Positions 10,960 through 22,734 of a stretch of 64,000 bases of DNA are shown here, one piece after another. Each line of letters begins with the position of its first letter. The stretch's first letter is position 1. The notes under the pieces were generated by a model that worked only from the letters and a program-made list of their open reading frames with translations, had not been told where the DNA came from and did no database searches. The position numbers and the translations under genes were made by a program. The stretch is taken from positions 38,524,001 to 38,588,000 of the forward strand of contig JAWZYU010000005.1 in the NCBI GenBank assembly GCA_038380435.1. Direction: 5' to 3'. Source of the DNA: Ryuthela nishihirai (Eukaryota; Arthropoda; Arachnida; Araneae; Heptathelidae).

Positions 10960-11620
10960 ATATTCGCCAGAGGCGATTTGTGTTCTAGTTTACAGATGGC
11001 AAAGCTAGAGTGAGACATCAACCGCAAGAGGCATTTGGACCCCTCATGTGCACATCCGCTATACAATCTGCTGGAGGGGCAGTCATGGTGTGGGTAATAT
11101 TCATATATAGAAAGTATTGGATCCACTATGTCTGAAGGATCGACAAAACGACATAGCCTATTTAAGAACATATATATATATATAACAACTTAGAGGATCT
11201 ACGTGATCAGTTATACTTAAACAACGTAGCCGATCACATACATTCTGCTATCTTCCTTTCTTCCCTGAGGAGACGGACTCCATGATGATAATGCAACAGC
11301 CTATCGTACGAAATCTATCTGAAGCAAGAGATATGTTTTTGAATGATTTGAGGAATCATGATGGAATTGAGTCATCTTCCCTTGGCCACTTTAATTGCCT
11401 GATCTAAACCTCACTGAAATGCTTTGCTGGATATAGTGAAGCGTGGCATAAAAACACGCACCTCATTCCCATCGACCTTGGCGAAGGAACTACATAATAC
11501 ATAGCAAGGAATGGTTTCACATCACACCAGACACCTTCCACATATTAATCGAATATATACCACGTCGAATTCAAGCCGTTTCGAAGGCACATGGGGATCC
11601 TACACAATATTGAGCTAAGG
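10960..11620 (+). pseudogene. Degenerate Tc1-like transposase
   Basis: Recognisable islands on the plus strand are SAGGAVMVW (~11,065-11,100), PDLNLTEML (~11,400-11,430) and IPRRIQAVSKAHGDPTQY (~11,560-11,610). They are in Tc1 order but broken by stops and frameshifts. Confidence 0.7.
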
Positions 11621-13090
11621 TTTCTAACATTTCTGGATGTGCCGTGCAGCATCGGTATACGCCGACACTGGTTTTTGTCCATATGACTCAGTGTTATTAG
11701 TTCCCCCTCATATTCTACAAAATCATAAAGTGCCATTTATTTCGCTATTTATATTTATCGCTGTTATGGCCATTATATGACAGGGCCCCCTAGAATACTT
11801 ATGCATTAATCCGGGACACATGCAATGTCGTCCCTCCTCGAAATCAACCTGTCAGACAGTCCGAAATCCTATCATCTTATACAAAATCTGAAGCATCTCC
11901 ACATGCTTTCAAATTAGTTTCATCTGTTGTCTTTGTATAATTTTATTTTAGGCACATAGTACATGTCCGGCACTAAAAGTGGATTAAAAAAGAACCATAA
12001 AATTTTATTCCATATAGAATATCATTTTCCATATAGAATTTTACATTTCGGGTCCGGTAGAATATTTTAGTAATTGAGAAATCCTACTCGTCATCTTTTT
12101 TTTGCAACACATAAGACAGAGAATTATTCTAGAAGCTACTCCTAGCTTTTAGAGGCCTTCTCATGTCCTTGTATGAGAAGGCCTTACTAAGACAGAAGTC
12201 CCTGCTGACCACATTATCTCAGTTAGAGCTAACACAACACAAAATGTTTGCCCTGCTGGAACTCTAACCATGCAAAAGTCTATAAGAGATACAGCATAGA
12301 AAAATCACTCGGCCTTAAGACTTTTTATAGTCCCGGTGTCCAGAAAAAAACTTTTCAGTCGTTCAAATATCCCAGTTTTTTGTGATGTTATATATACATT
12401 CGGCTCTCGATTTACTTGAATTTAATTAATTCGTTTTTGAAATAACTCGGACAATGTATGTATAACAAACAATGTACGTATGTAAAACGTATGTATAATA
12501 AAAATGTACGCCTTTTTCTTAAATTTAGTCGACATTTTATGTGTGGAATAACGTGGTTTGCACTTAGCGCCAAACAGTCGGGTTCACGCTGGCTACATAG
12601 TTGACTGTTGTCCGCAAGCATCGCATGTGAGGGCTTCGAATTAACCATGCTACCATAAAAGTCACACCTCTCAAACACGCGCCCCACAACAATAATAGTC
12701 ACACCTCCGTGAAACCGGTTTAACGTCAATCTTTGCAGGATAACTATGCAATCTGCATTCGACCAGCTTAGAATGGGCTCCTCCCACCTGCAACAAATTG
12801 TCCGCCATGTCTGTTGCTCCATTGTACAACTGACTTAGTTATTTCGTTTTCTGTGGGGTTACACTTCTGAGAAGAAATATACCACTTTCAATAAACTGAA
12901 ATCAGAACCATAACTAAACAGTCCCAGTTTCAGCTTATTGAAAGGACATTTTCTGAAATGTCTCGGTGTTTATCAGTCGAAATTTAGACACCCTGAGTAC
13001 ACTTCTAATATTTACATTTGTTCGATAACAAAAAAATTATCATTAAGAAAAAGAATTCATTCTATTACTAATATTCATAATGAAGCATTT
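11621..13090. other. Intron sequence, mostly unassigned
   Basis: AT-rich DNA within intron 3 of the minus-strand gene. A 136-codon open frame on the minus strand (12,412-12,822) has no domain I recognise and no splice support. A 12-bp fold-back (12,153-12,164/12,173-12,184, 8-nt loop) is present. Confidence 0.45.
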
Positions 13091-13096
13091 CCTTAC

Positions 13097-13330
13097 TTGC
13101 TTGGTGTCATTTTCTGCTGAGCCTTCCTCTTTTTGGATCTCATCAGTTTCCGAATGAAGACTGGCATCTTTCTTCACCAAATGAATGCTCACAGCGATGC
13201 TCGTCTGTCCTGTCTCTCGAGGTCTCAGGTAATGCTTGGAAGTGACATTGCCCTCGCAAATGCAAACTGATGAAATAGAAACGACGCCGACAGGATCAAG
13301 AGGAGACGAAGTTTCCGATCGAATCAGAAT
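13097..13330 (-). CDS. Gene 1 exon 3
   Basis: The acceptor TTTTCTTTTCAG lies just above 13,330 and the donor CAA|GTAAGG follows 13,097. The exon is 234 nt (78 codons) and in phase 0 at both ends, so it could be skipped without a frameshift. It encodes residues ~95-172, beginning ILIRSETSSPLDPVGVVSIS. It has two close Cys (CIC), two N-glycosylation sequons (N-V-T ~122, N-D-T ~168), a strand-like run TSIAVSIHLVKKD and an acidic C-terminal part. The alternation of hydrophobic strands and sequons fits an extracellular beta-rich domain. I do not recognise the family with confidence. Confidence 0.8.
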
Positions 13331-13659
13331 CTGAAAAGAAATTTTCCATTACGACTTCTGGGTAAAACACTTCATTCGTTCTTAGAAACGCATCAGAGTA
13401 AACTTCTTGTTATGCGGCATTAATGGGGAATGAGGAATGCCAGCTGCACGAGAAATATTTTTATAGAAACCAAATACAGCAGATACAAGCTTGTATTCAA
13501 GACTTAATTGAAGTAAAAATGCAGTTAAAAACAATGATAATAAGAATGAAGTATAATGCCTTTATTACAAGTGTAATTAATATCGTTAATGAGAATGATT
13601 CATACAACGCACTATCGAAGTCTTCGAGCTTAGTGATATGAAGTGTATGACGCCATACT

Positions 13660-13880
13660 TCGCTTTTATCCCTTTCCATTTCAGGAAGAACTCTTAAAGC
13701 TTTCCACTTTGCGCTTTAATGTCAAATCCTTGACGAACCAACACGGAATTCTTGCATAAGCACATTGCGATTTTCACTTTTTCGCAGTCTTTTGCATATG
13801 TAAATTTTTTGTTTCAAAGTCAAAACAACACGTTTTCGCTTTAATCCTTGCATGGATTCTTCTTTGACAGCAGTACAAAT
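13660..13880 (-). pseudogene. pogo/Tigger-type transposase N-terminal fragment
   Basis: The minus-strand frame contains [19 protein letters not shown] followed by FRVGSSRI. This is the CENP-B/Jerky-like HTH pattern of pogo-class transposases (K-R-x-x-L-T-L-x-x-K at the start, G-V-G-x-S-x-I in the recognition helix). A stop follows. The catalytic domain was not found, so this is a fragment. It lies beside exon 3 of the minus-strand gene. Confidence 0.65.
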
Positions 13881-14589
13881 TGAAGGGTGAAAGATTTCCG
13901 ATGAACACAAAAACACGATCCCAAGTTCAACCACTTCAATGTCCGTAATGTACCAATCGTGAAAGACGACGCCAAATGCATCCGGAAGAACTATCACATG
14001 CTTTGAAATTTTCCATACTAAGTTCAATGTTTGATTTTAAATTTTTAGCCGGTTGAATGAGAATTCTGGATGCCTGAGTGTCGGATACCGGGAGTTCACT
14101 GTAATATGTAAAAGAAACATCAATAACAAAAAAGTCTTTTTGTTCTCTGTATATCTTCAAATGCTTTGGTTCTAGGAGATTGCTGCGATTATTGGTCCAC
14201 GAGAAGTTATGGAGTTGATCTGATCAGGGTTTTCAGGTTCTTTCAATAGCTGACCGCATGTTCAAAAATGTGTCCGAGCTGCATGAATTTTTTATTGATA
14301 AGCGCGTGTATACTTACGGTCCTTAAGATAAGGTCCATTGTCCTGCATTAATCCTACTCCGGTTTACTTAGTCGCACAGTAATGAGATCAAGCATAAGTA
14401 GTCGTATTAAAAATGTTGCAAAGGATTACTAATTCATGAAGCACAACAAAACTATTGAAAGCTCGGTTAACCACTTTGGGAAAGGGGGTTGCCACCACTT
14501 TTACTATTCTGCACCCTAGGTACGCCTCCACGTTAGCAACACAAAGCTCTTTAACACCACGACATAACAAATTTTTAAAGAACCTACTA

Positions 14590-14656
14590 TGGCTTATAAA
14601 CTGACAGACCTCTGTGACAAGCAGCTGCTTGAGGGGATATTTAGTTATTTTATTTA
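14590..14656 (+). mobile_element. SINE family B, 3' end fragment
   Basis: Matches the last ~65 bp of family B: GGCTTATAAACTGACAGACC ... AAGCAGCTGCTTGAGGGG, then a T-rich end. Confidence 0.75.
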
Positions 14657-14830
14657 ACTCCTATGTGAAGGGTAGTTAGATATGCATATGAAGAAGAACT
14701 GTGCACTCTCCTGAATTGTTACACGTAATTAGCTAAGTATAACACCTGAAGTCAGATTCCTCCTTCTTGTGACGATGGTCAAAGAAAGCTTTTGGGGAAA
14801 AAAATAAGTGGGGGGGAGTTGTTTGTTTTA

Positions 14831-15098
14831 TTGTTTTATCTCTGAGTGGCACTTTTTTGCACACAATGGGCTAAATGGCCAGGTCATAAAGACCTCGAGG
14901 GCTCAGAGAAGGTTGAGGGGAGTGGCCCTACTGGACTGTTGCTAGGAGACAGATGATAGCCTCCCATCAAGACCATCCATCATGTTCTTTAATCTGCACA
15001 GAGTATGGTTCTCCCGCACATATGTCCACGGTTTAACGTTCCATCCGATGGCCTTTCCTAGCCCATTGGTGTCCTCTACAGATCAAGGGCAGGGCGGG
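14831..15098 (-). mobile_element. SINE family A, body and tail only
   Basis: An inverted copy from the tail side (TTTTATCTCTGAGTGGCAC) to GGGCAGGGCGG. The tRNA-like head is truncated. Confidence 0.8.
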
Positions 15099-15425
15099 TT
15101 AAGTGACTAGATTGCCGTTCCAATATAAAATTTTCTCTTCGTTTAAACAGTCTTTTAAAAATTTCCTGAAGAATACAGATAGTTAACGTGCTTTTAATAT
15201 TTTTAGTCCTCATTCCCGTTACTAGCATTCTCAAGGTGGGGAGCATGGGTCCCTTGGATTCTCCCCCCTCCCCCCGAGATTCGGGCCTTTTCAGGTCATT
15301 AGTACCTATCAAAGATAATGTTCTCTCCCTGAAAAAGAGCAGATGGGATGCCTGTCAGACTAATTTTTTTGTTAATCTGATACCAGGCGAGATTAATGTA
15401 TTTTGTGGTTAATTTTAATTCGCTT

Positions 15426-15564
15426 ATAAGCCCCGGGTAAGGCATGGATATTTCTTATCGTCTTTCTGCTGAGATCTCGCCTTCCTCACAGACTTTCTCT
15501 ATAGCGTATAAATTGGCACATGTCAAACTTCTGTGGTAAGTAGCTGTTTGAGGGAATATTTATT
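15426..15564 (+). mobile_element. SINE family B, partial
   Basis: Begins at the CCCCGGGTAAGGCATGG part of the head and runs to GTAGCTGTTTGAGGGAATA; the first half of the head is absent. Confidence 0.75.
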
Positions 15565-15664
15565 ATAAACTATGTGTTCTATATTTATCGGCTAAACATA
15601 ATGGCCACTCTATAGTTTCGAAAAGAAAAATATCCGAATACCCGTTTGTAAAATGAATGTTACA

Positions 15665-16973
15665 TAGGAGAGGCGTTCCAAAAGTTCTTGACATGCAACT
15701 ACAGAACAAAAAATCATTGCACTTACCTCAACAAAACTTTTACTGTCCTTCACAGGACTCCCCTCCAGCATCGATATAAAATTTTCAGATGTCTACGTCA
15801 ATTCTGGAAAGCTCAGTGATAATCCTGTTGGAGAAAACTCCGCAACTCTGAATGAACTCATTATACAAGGTCTTCCACCCTTGAAAAAGGCGTCCCAGCA
15901 AGTTCCTTTTTATTTTTTGTAAATAACCAAAAAACTGATGATGCAAGATCGGGTGAATATGCAGGATGGGGTAGCTGTTCAATTTTTTCCTACTCCAAAT
16001 AGGCCATAAGATGCCAGTTTTTGTGAGCAGTGACATTGTCATGAAAAAGGAAAACCCTTCACACGCCTGTTGTTGGCCGCTGCTCCTTCATCTACTTAGC
16101 CATTTTGGACAAAGCAATGTTGGTGTAGCATTGGCCATTTATAGTCATTTTTTTTTTCAGGTAAGGTCTCCACTTCCACCACTTCTTGGGAATCGAAAAA
16201 AATTTGAAAATTCTTTTCCTTGAGCGAAAATCAGATCATCGCGGTTCTGCACGGTTCATCTTCTGCAACCCAAACAAAGTATCGATCATTCTGTGAGTTG
16301 TAAAGTAATAAAACTACGTCTCATCACCTGTGACAATGTCTGTTCACCATTTGGGGCCACTAGGTTCAAACATTGACAGCATCTCCTAGCATGAGTCGAC
16401 TCTAGTTCTTTTTGCTGTTCTGTCAGTTTGTAAAGTACCCATTTGGCACAAATTTTCAGGAACTTTAAATGTTGGTGAATAATTATTCCCACACTGCCAA
16501 TTGATACACTGACATCTAAACTTATTACCTGAACGGTGATGTGTGGGCTTTCCTTAATGTGTTCACGAACCGCAGCGATGGTTCTGTAGTAAACGCTCTC
16601 CTTCGATCTTCCTTCTCGAGGGAGGTCTTCAAAGTTCTGCTGTCCATCTCTGAAATTGCGCATCCATCCCATAAGAGTGCCAAATGAACAGGCATGATCC
16701 CCATATACGTATGTTAAATCGGCATGGATTGTTTTTAGCATCGTTCCCAAGCTTCATCCTTGTTAAAACGTAAAATCTTTCCCGTTTTTAGTAATAGGCT
16801 CCATAGCAACAGCACACAGATTATGCAGACCGATCTTTACACACCGCCAGCAAAGAGAAATGATGATACGGCTTTCGTTTTTAACATGTAATGACAAGTT
16901 CAGACAAGTCGTAACTCGTTAATTTCGGAGGAAAGAGTGCAAATTTGCAGACACTTTTTGAACGCCCTCCTTA
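15665..16973 (-). mobile_element. Mariner element, decayed
   Basis: Terminal inverted repeats start after TA: left TAGGAGAGGCGTTCCAAAAG, right (minus) TAAGGAGGGCGTTCAAAAAG. The minus-strand reading gives a mariner transposase. The N-terminal region is at 16,286-16,750 (LMGWMRNFRDGQQNFEDLPR, then SVGIIIHQHLKFLKICAKWV). The C-terminal end is at 15,785-15,960 (ILHHQFFGYLQKIKRNLLGR). The catalytic middle is degraded and in several frames. The HTH and linker pattern resembles SETMAR/Mos1-type mariners. About 1.3 kb, the usual length. Confidence 0.85.
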
Positions 16974-17960
16974 AGTGAGGTTCCAATTCGAGAACATGAG
17001 ACGGTATCAAACATACTATTACTACCAGAAAGTCTCTCTTAAAGATAACGTGTACTGTTTTTTTACATCGGATCTCTTTTTATTATTTTTTTATGGAGGA
17101 AATATTCTCATTTGTTCTGTTTTTTTAAACTGATAACAAAAATCCTTACTTTTAAAAAAATTAAGCAATAAAGAAATATGTTAATAATTTAAAAACGTTA
17201 AAAATATCAAAAACTTAAAATTACTGAGAAATTTTAATAATTAAATAAATACCTAATTGTATCTAAATTGTCAAATTCAAATGACATTTACTTCTTTATG
17301 TGCTTAGGGTGAAAAAATCAAAACAAGTTGAAATATTGAACTCCATCAGATAATTATATGTCGTTTCAGACAAATCACTGAAATGCAAAATAGTTGTCTA
17401 ATTGATTTTATCCTTTCAGAAACACAACGAATGTCTCTTTTTAACCGTTATCGTGGTTTGGTCATGTTGTCAATTTTGAATTTAAATACATCAAGTAATT
17501 AAATTTATATTTTATAATTCTATTTCGAAATTAGTATAAATAACTATTTCTAGGAACTTAATATTCAAATATATATATAATATATAATCAACAGTAATAT
17601 TATTCTTGAATTGGAATTAATCAGTGGTGGCTCGTGACAAAAAATTTTGGTGGGGGACTTTGACTAGTACATTCAGCGCCCGGATGTAGGTAAAAAATTT
17701 GAGGAGATGCCTGATAGTGAATTGAAACAAAATTGAATTGAAAAAAGAACATATGCATTACCAAAAGTCTTTTCTGTCGTATTTGGACTGAAAAGAATAG
17801 GACTGAAAATACTTTTGGTAATGCATATGTTATTTTTTTTCAACTATTTTCAAAAAGCATTGTTTAAAAATTTTCAAAAAGATAACAAACTCGAAAAGAT
17901 GTTCTTGTCCTTTCTACTTCAATTTAGTACTTTGCTCCTCCACTGTGATAATTATCTATA
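16974..17960. other. AT-rich intron with a hAT-like end and a hairpin
   Basis: Mostly AT-rich. Near 17,624, CAGTGGTGGCTCGTGAC looks like one end of a hAT MITE, without a visible partner. A 21-bp inverted repeat (17,748-17,768/17,811-17,831, 42-nt spacer, arm AACATATGCATTACCAAAAG) may belong to it. Confidence 0.5.
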
Positions 17961-17966
17961 TATATA

Positions 17967-19443
17967 CAGGGTGAATCTGAAAAAGTGGGCAAAACTTTAC
18001 GGGGTGGTAGAACGCAGCAATACGAGCAATATTCGTCATAGAATGTATGGTCGGAACGCAAGCGGTGAGAAGTTAAAAGGTAGTTTTCCACTGTCACATT
18101 TAAAGAATGAACACAAGAAGGAGAGGAGATACTTCAGAAAACATTTTATTAACAGGAATGTAATTGAGGTACATGCTCAAAGAAATTGCTCAAAAGAGCT
18201 GCCGCCAGCTGTAATGCAGGCTTCACACCTGCGGGATAGGGACCGACGCACATTTGCGAAGACACCAGGCATTTCCCGAATATCGCCGGCAACAACGGCG
18301 ATCCTGGCGACTAGATCCATATCGGTTTCAATGGGGCACTCGTAGATTAGGCTTTTCATATGGCCCCACAGGAAAAAGTCCAAACACGAGAGATCCGGCG
18401 ATCTTGGTGGCCAAGCTATGGGACCACCTCGACCAATCCATCGCCCTGGGAACGTTTGCTGGGAACTTTGCAAGTGTTCCGCACATCTAAGCTGAAGTGT
18501 GCAGGCGCACCGTCGTGCTGGAACCACATTCTCGACCTGCTGGGGGTTGCAATCGGACGCAGCAGCTCCGGCAACACCTCTCGTAGGAATGTGTTATACG
18601 ATTTGCCGTCCGGACGGTGTGGCAGGAGGTATGGGCCAACCAAATGGTCATGGAGGATCCCTGCCCAAACATTTACGGAGAACCGCTGCTGGAACGAATG
18701 AGGACGTGTGGCATGCGGGTTCGTAGATGCCCACGTGTGTGAATTGTGGGTATTCAAAACGCCCTCACGGGTGAAAGTGCACTCGTCCGTAAACAGAACA
18801 TGTGCAGCAAAATCCGGCTGCGCTGCATTCTGCTGGAGGTACCAACGTGCGAAATCGACACGTTGCTGATAGTCCGCTGGTGACAACGCTTGTACCTTCT
18901 GCGTACGATAGGGGTGCATTCCTTCCTCCTGTAGCACACGGCAAACCGACATTTGGGACACGTGTACTGCACGGGAAACCGCTCGCGTGCTACATTCCGG
19001 TTGCTCTTCCACCCTACGCAGAATGTCCTCTGCAAATTGCGGCGTCCTGACACTCCTTTCACGCCCTGCGTCTTGCTTGGCCGCGGCAAAGGATCCTGTT
19101 TCACACAGCCGCCGATGCAAACGCTCGAAGGTTTTCCGATCTGGAGTGCATCTCATCGGAAACCGGTCGCAGTAACGTCTCTGTGCCTCACTTGCATTCC
19201 CGTCCGCCGCACCGTACACAAAGTGCATATCCGCCATTTCGTGATTAGTATAACCAGCCATCCTCTCGGCAATCCACGGTAGAAATGCCGTTGGGTGCGA
19301 GGACCGACCCTTTTATACCATTTCCAACGCCACTTAGCGGCTCGCCGTTTGCGTTCCGCCCATACTTTCTATGACGAATATTGCTCGTATAGCTGCGTTC
19401 TACCACCCCGTAAAGTTTTGCCCACTTTTTCAGATTCACCCTG
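17967..19443 (-). mobile_element. Mariner-like element with ~100-bp TIRs
   Basis: A complete 1,477-bp element flanked by TA on both sides. Left end CAGGGTGAATCTGAAAAAGT; the right end is its near-perfect reverse complement for about 100 bp. One transposase gene fills the interior on the minus strand. Long TIRs and few differences between them indicate a fairly recent insertion. It sits in intron 2 of the minus-strand secreted-protein gene. Confidence 0.93.
18177..19261 (-). pseudogene. Mariner-like DDE transposase, one frameshift
   Basis: The frame opens at 19,261 (MAGYTNHEMADMHFVYGAAD) and runs 281 codons to ~18,416. The true reading continues in another frame from ~18,470 to 18,177. Residues ~75-120 form an HTH (STRAVSRAVHVSQMSVCRVL). 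The catalytic Asp are D159 (VLFTDECTF) and D250 (WFQHDGAPAH), with a third in SPDLSCLDFFLWG after the frameshift. The long spacing to the third Asp resembles DD41D (rosa-type) mariners. One frameshift near 18,470 is the only clear lesion, so the protein is not made as is. The best relative in the window is the transposase at 59,012-60,089. Confidence 0.85.
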
Positions 19444-19445
19444 TA

Positions 19446-21040
19446 TATGTATTTTTCCTCTCCGTACTAATGACATTTTAAAAAACTATTCGTAAAAATT
19501 ATGTCCATTATATAGCGTTACTATTTTTTTTACTCCGTTCCGATTACAAATTAATATTTATTATTTTAAACTGAATTACTCGTCGTAAATTACCACCTGA
19601 AAAGTTGTCTATTTTGGTTACATTTAATTTACAATATTAACTATATACATACTTTAATTTCATATTTTTTTACTATGAATTATAAAAAAGTGATATGGTT
19701 ATAACATGAATTTAAAAAAAAAACTAAAAAAATATAATGAATGCTGCTGGGATTAAACCGGAGACCTTTAAGTTGCAAGTTAAAAATAAATGCATGTAGT
19801 TAACTGAGCTATGCATTACGAGCGATGTGTAATGTTAAAATGTATTATTAGCATTCTCTTGTAGATCAATTGAAAAAATAAAATATTCAACACATTTTAC
19901 ATTTGTATATTTAATGTTGTTCTTAAATTCTTCATACATAAATATCCTCCTTGGCAAATAAAAAGTTAGCAACCCAGTTCAAACACATCTATTAGGAAAG
20001 TTTAGGTTTATTGAGCCTGCTACAGTCAAATAAAGATATTCGCTAAGTAATAAGATTTTCTACTATTGGTTGCTTTGGTAGAATCAGTCAATCAAGTATC
20101 AAGGGCAACTACAAAATGGGGGACTACCTACTGCAGTTCAGCGCTATTGCATTTCAGCGAATGCGCATTTGTGTTATCGCTATAAAAGATAATGCTAAGA
20201 TTCTGGATGGTGGCCCTAATGTTAAAATTCCCATTGGCAGTACGAAAGCAGCCGAAGTAAACCTTATTCGCAAAGTAAATGCTGTGATTGTCACGTAACA
20301 CGGCAAATAACAATTATAAAAGGAATATAAAAATGATATTATGTTGATTGAGATATGAAAAATAATGAATACTAAATTTGAAATTCGTTTACTATTTTTT
20401 GTGATTATTTTTTATGCGGCTATGCCCCAGGGTGGCATAATGGACGAGCAGACCCTGAAATTAATTAGAACAAGTTTTGGAAGAGTCTCAATGCTTGTTT
20501 TTTTTTACCTTCTTTTTTGTTTGAATCCAGTCTCAACAGCTCATCAATAACAAAACTGGTGAGAATTTACCCACTTAGATTTAAATGAAATCCAATAGAA
20601 TAATCTTGTCTTCAAAAATTCATTATCCAGCATTAAATATGCAGAATATTTTTAAAAACACCAACAATACTCAATTTCATTGCGAATTATTTCAATTGAT
20701 ATTAAATAAGAATCTCCCAGTGAAAATTAATTACGAGCTGCAAAAGCCTTTACTTATAGAAAAAATAAATTCTTGATAACAATGAAATTTGTGTAACATT
20801 GTTTTTTTTTTACGTTTCCTGAGTAGTTTCTGCAGTTACAAAAAGAAAAATTTCTTGTTTTGTTGTAAAAAAAATTAACACGCTCTCTTTTTTGACCTTA
20901 CTATTTGGTCACCCTAGATATTGCCCATGAACATTAGTGTGTAATGTTTGATTTGTTGCACGACATGAAAATTCTTCTTATAAATTTTAGCATTCTCTAT
21001 CAGTAGCCAAAAATTGTATTTCTCATCAGACTCAAAATTA
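19446..21040. other. AT-rich intron, tRNA-like stretch near 19,742-19,826
   Basis: Mostly AT-rich, with no exon signal. On the minus strand, 19,826-19,742 contains CATAGCTCAGTTAACTACATG and CGGTTTAATCCC. These resemble the A and B boxes of a tRNA or tRNA-derived SINE but do not fold into a convincing tRNA. Short open frames at 20,116-20,298 and 20,365-20,550 are unsupported. Confidence 0.4.
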
Positions 21041-21046
21041 TCTTAC

Positions 21047-21251
21047 CGGAATGCATTTACCAGCTTCTTTATTTACAGTTATAACAACCGGAACCTCTTC
21101 GTCTTGGACGATATGTGAAGCCACCAGCACGGACAAAACCATCTGCTTTGAGGCTTCAACTGCATTGATGCTCCTGCCATCTTCTGCACATGAACTTCTA
21201 TCTGCTGGAGTGGCAACAGTATTGAACAGCAGTGACGTTTCCTCTATCTCC
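21047..21251 (-). CDS. Gene 1 exon 2
   Basis: The acceptor (TTCTTTCTTTCTTTACAG) precedes 21,251 and the donor TTCCG|GTAAGA follows 21,047. The 205-nt exon contributes one base to complete Arg26 and then 68 codons (residues ~27-94), ending in phase 0. It encodes EIEETSLLFNTVATPADRSS, then Cys47, a strand-like segment KQMVLSVLVASHIVQDEEVP, VVITVNKEAGKC (Cys92) and Ile-Pro. Both splice signals are strong and the reading frame joins exons 1 and 3 without a shift. The spacing of hydrophobic stretches and the Cys pair loosely resemble the N-terminal module of large neuregulin isoforms; this is a hypothesis only. Confidence 0.82.
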
Positions 21252-21286
21252 CTGTAAAGAAAGAAAGAATTTTCAGTAGAATAATT

Positions 21287-21722
21287 TAGATCAGTGATGT
21301 CCAACTTCTCTAAGACCACTGGCCATTTTTTCTTTCGCCAATCTTTCGCGGACCAAAAAAAAGAATAGGACAGGATAGGTAATTGAAAAGTCAGTTCATG
21401 TCACCTCAAAAAATTATTTTATTTATAAGAAAAATAATAAGTAATAATAAACCAATATAAGTTTTCTAAACCTTATCAAATATTTAATAAATTTAGTGGG
21501 AGCATTGTGGCCGTAGTTGTTGGGCAATAAGAATAGAATGAGTAAGATGAAATAATGCAATAATAATTGCAAATAGAATGAGTAAATTTAAGATTGCATA
21601 TCAAGTAATGTAATATAAGTTGACGAAAAATTATAAGGTGGATTAAAGATATTTATTTAAAATTTCAAGTAAAAACTTGATTTTGTTCGCGGGCCTTTAA
21701 TTGGACAGAGCTGATCTAAACG
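21287..21722. mobile_element. Probable TIR element (MITE) beside exon 2
   Basis: The ends TTTAGATCAGTGATGTCCAA and TTGGACAGAGCTGATCTAAA are imperfect inverted repeats around an AT-rich noncoding body. The core CAGTGNTGTCCAA resembles hAT MITE ends. It starts ~35 bp upstream of exon 2's acceptor, so it may overlap the branch-point region. Confidence 0.55.
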
Positions 21723-22099
21723 ATGAAGGCTTGCCATCTTCGGCAGAAATATTCAGATTAGATCTTCTTACAAGCAACAGTTTTGAAATGGAGTAATCTG
21801 GTAGAACTTAGATCGATGGGTAGAACCCATATTTTTAAAGGCATTAAGTAATTCGGATGTTGCAAGGAATTGTTGGGTCATATATAAATTATTTCGATTG
21901 GATATTCGAAATTTGTATGTAATGTTGCCTATAAAGCTTATTTGTATTATAGATAAAATTAAAATACAAATGAAAAACGCTGTGTTACCTTAATTTTTTC
22001 AACTACTATATATTCATGCCAGAGATTTCAAATATTTATGGTAGAAATGCCCGTCATGGGGGTTCACTTCTAGAGCAGCAATTGGCCGTAACCTTAGAA

Positions 22100-22664
22100 C
22101 AGGCATGTCAAACTCGTTAACCACCGAGGGCCATATTAAGTATTATATATTAAATCGCGGGCCGCAAAACAAAAAAAAAACCAGATGAAAATTGTTATGT
22201 GCAAACTAGACTAGAACGCAGTATTCGTTCACTGACTGCTAACGAATAGCTTCCGACTCTACTGGCATTTCGTGACTCATGGCCATGCGCAAAGTACGTA
22301 CATTTTAATGACCTCGAGACATGTGTATACATGTCGGAGCCCGATCGTAGAATTGCTCATATTTATGAAATGCCACTATTTCATGAAATGATCGGGCATT
22401 TCATGATATGAGCAATTCTACGGTCGGGCTCCGACATATACATTTATGCGCAATAGTTTTTCTTATATATAAATGGAAATGTTTTCTGAAATACGTTTAT
22501 TTAATTCATGTACCGTGTACGTACTTATAATTTTAATTAAACAATCCAGTGTTGTCAAAAGTTAAATAAACTTATTGGTTATCAATCTTGGCGGGCCGCA
22601 GAACCTCAGTTCCGCAGAACCTCAGAACCGCAGTTCCCGGCGGGCCGCGTGTTTGACATGCCTG
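22100..22664. mobile_element. hAT-like MITE (family M1), copy 2, with 8-bp TSD
   Basis: Termini CAGGCATGTCAAAC and GTTTGACATGCCTG are flanked by CCTTAGAA at 22,092-22,099 and 22,665-22,672. The 8-bp duplication supports the hAT superfamily. It shares the internal 43-bp fold-back with copy 1 and has an extra ~45 bp of GC-rich internal duplication (GCAGAACCTCAGTTCC repeats) near the right end. Confidence 0.92.
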
Positions 22665-22734
22665 CCTTAGAAGATGGATAGAAAAGGTATCTTTTCCTTT
22701 TACGAGATGATTCTTTTTATTATCTATCTTTTTA

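Noticed and set aside
12412..12822. 136-codon ORF as a gene
   Set aside because: No start context, splice partner, domain or compositional sign of coding; it lies in a long intron.
13936..14160. 74-codon minus-strand ORF as an upstream part of the pogo transposase
   Set aside because: It overlaps in another frame and lacks any transposase motif, so I could not link it to the HTH fragment.
18254..19282. Several plus-strand ORFs across the first mariner-like element
   Set aside because: They are shadows of the minus-strand transposase in other frames.
19742..19826. Functional tRNA gene on the minus strand
   Set aside because: A- and B-box-like stretches exist but the anticodon arm and acceptor stem do not pair. 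At best a decayed tRNA-derived element.
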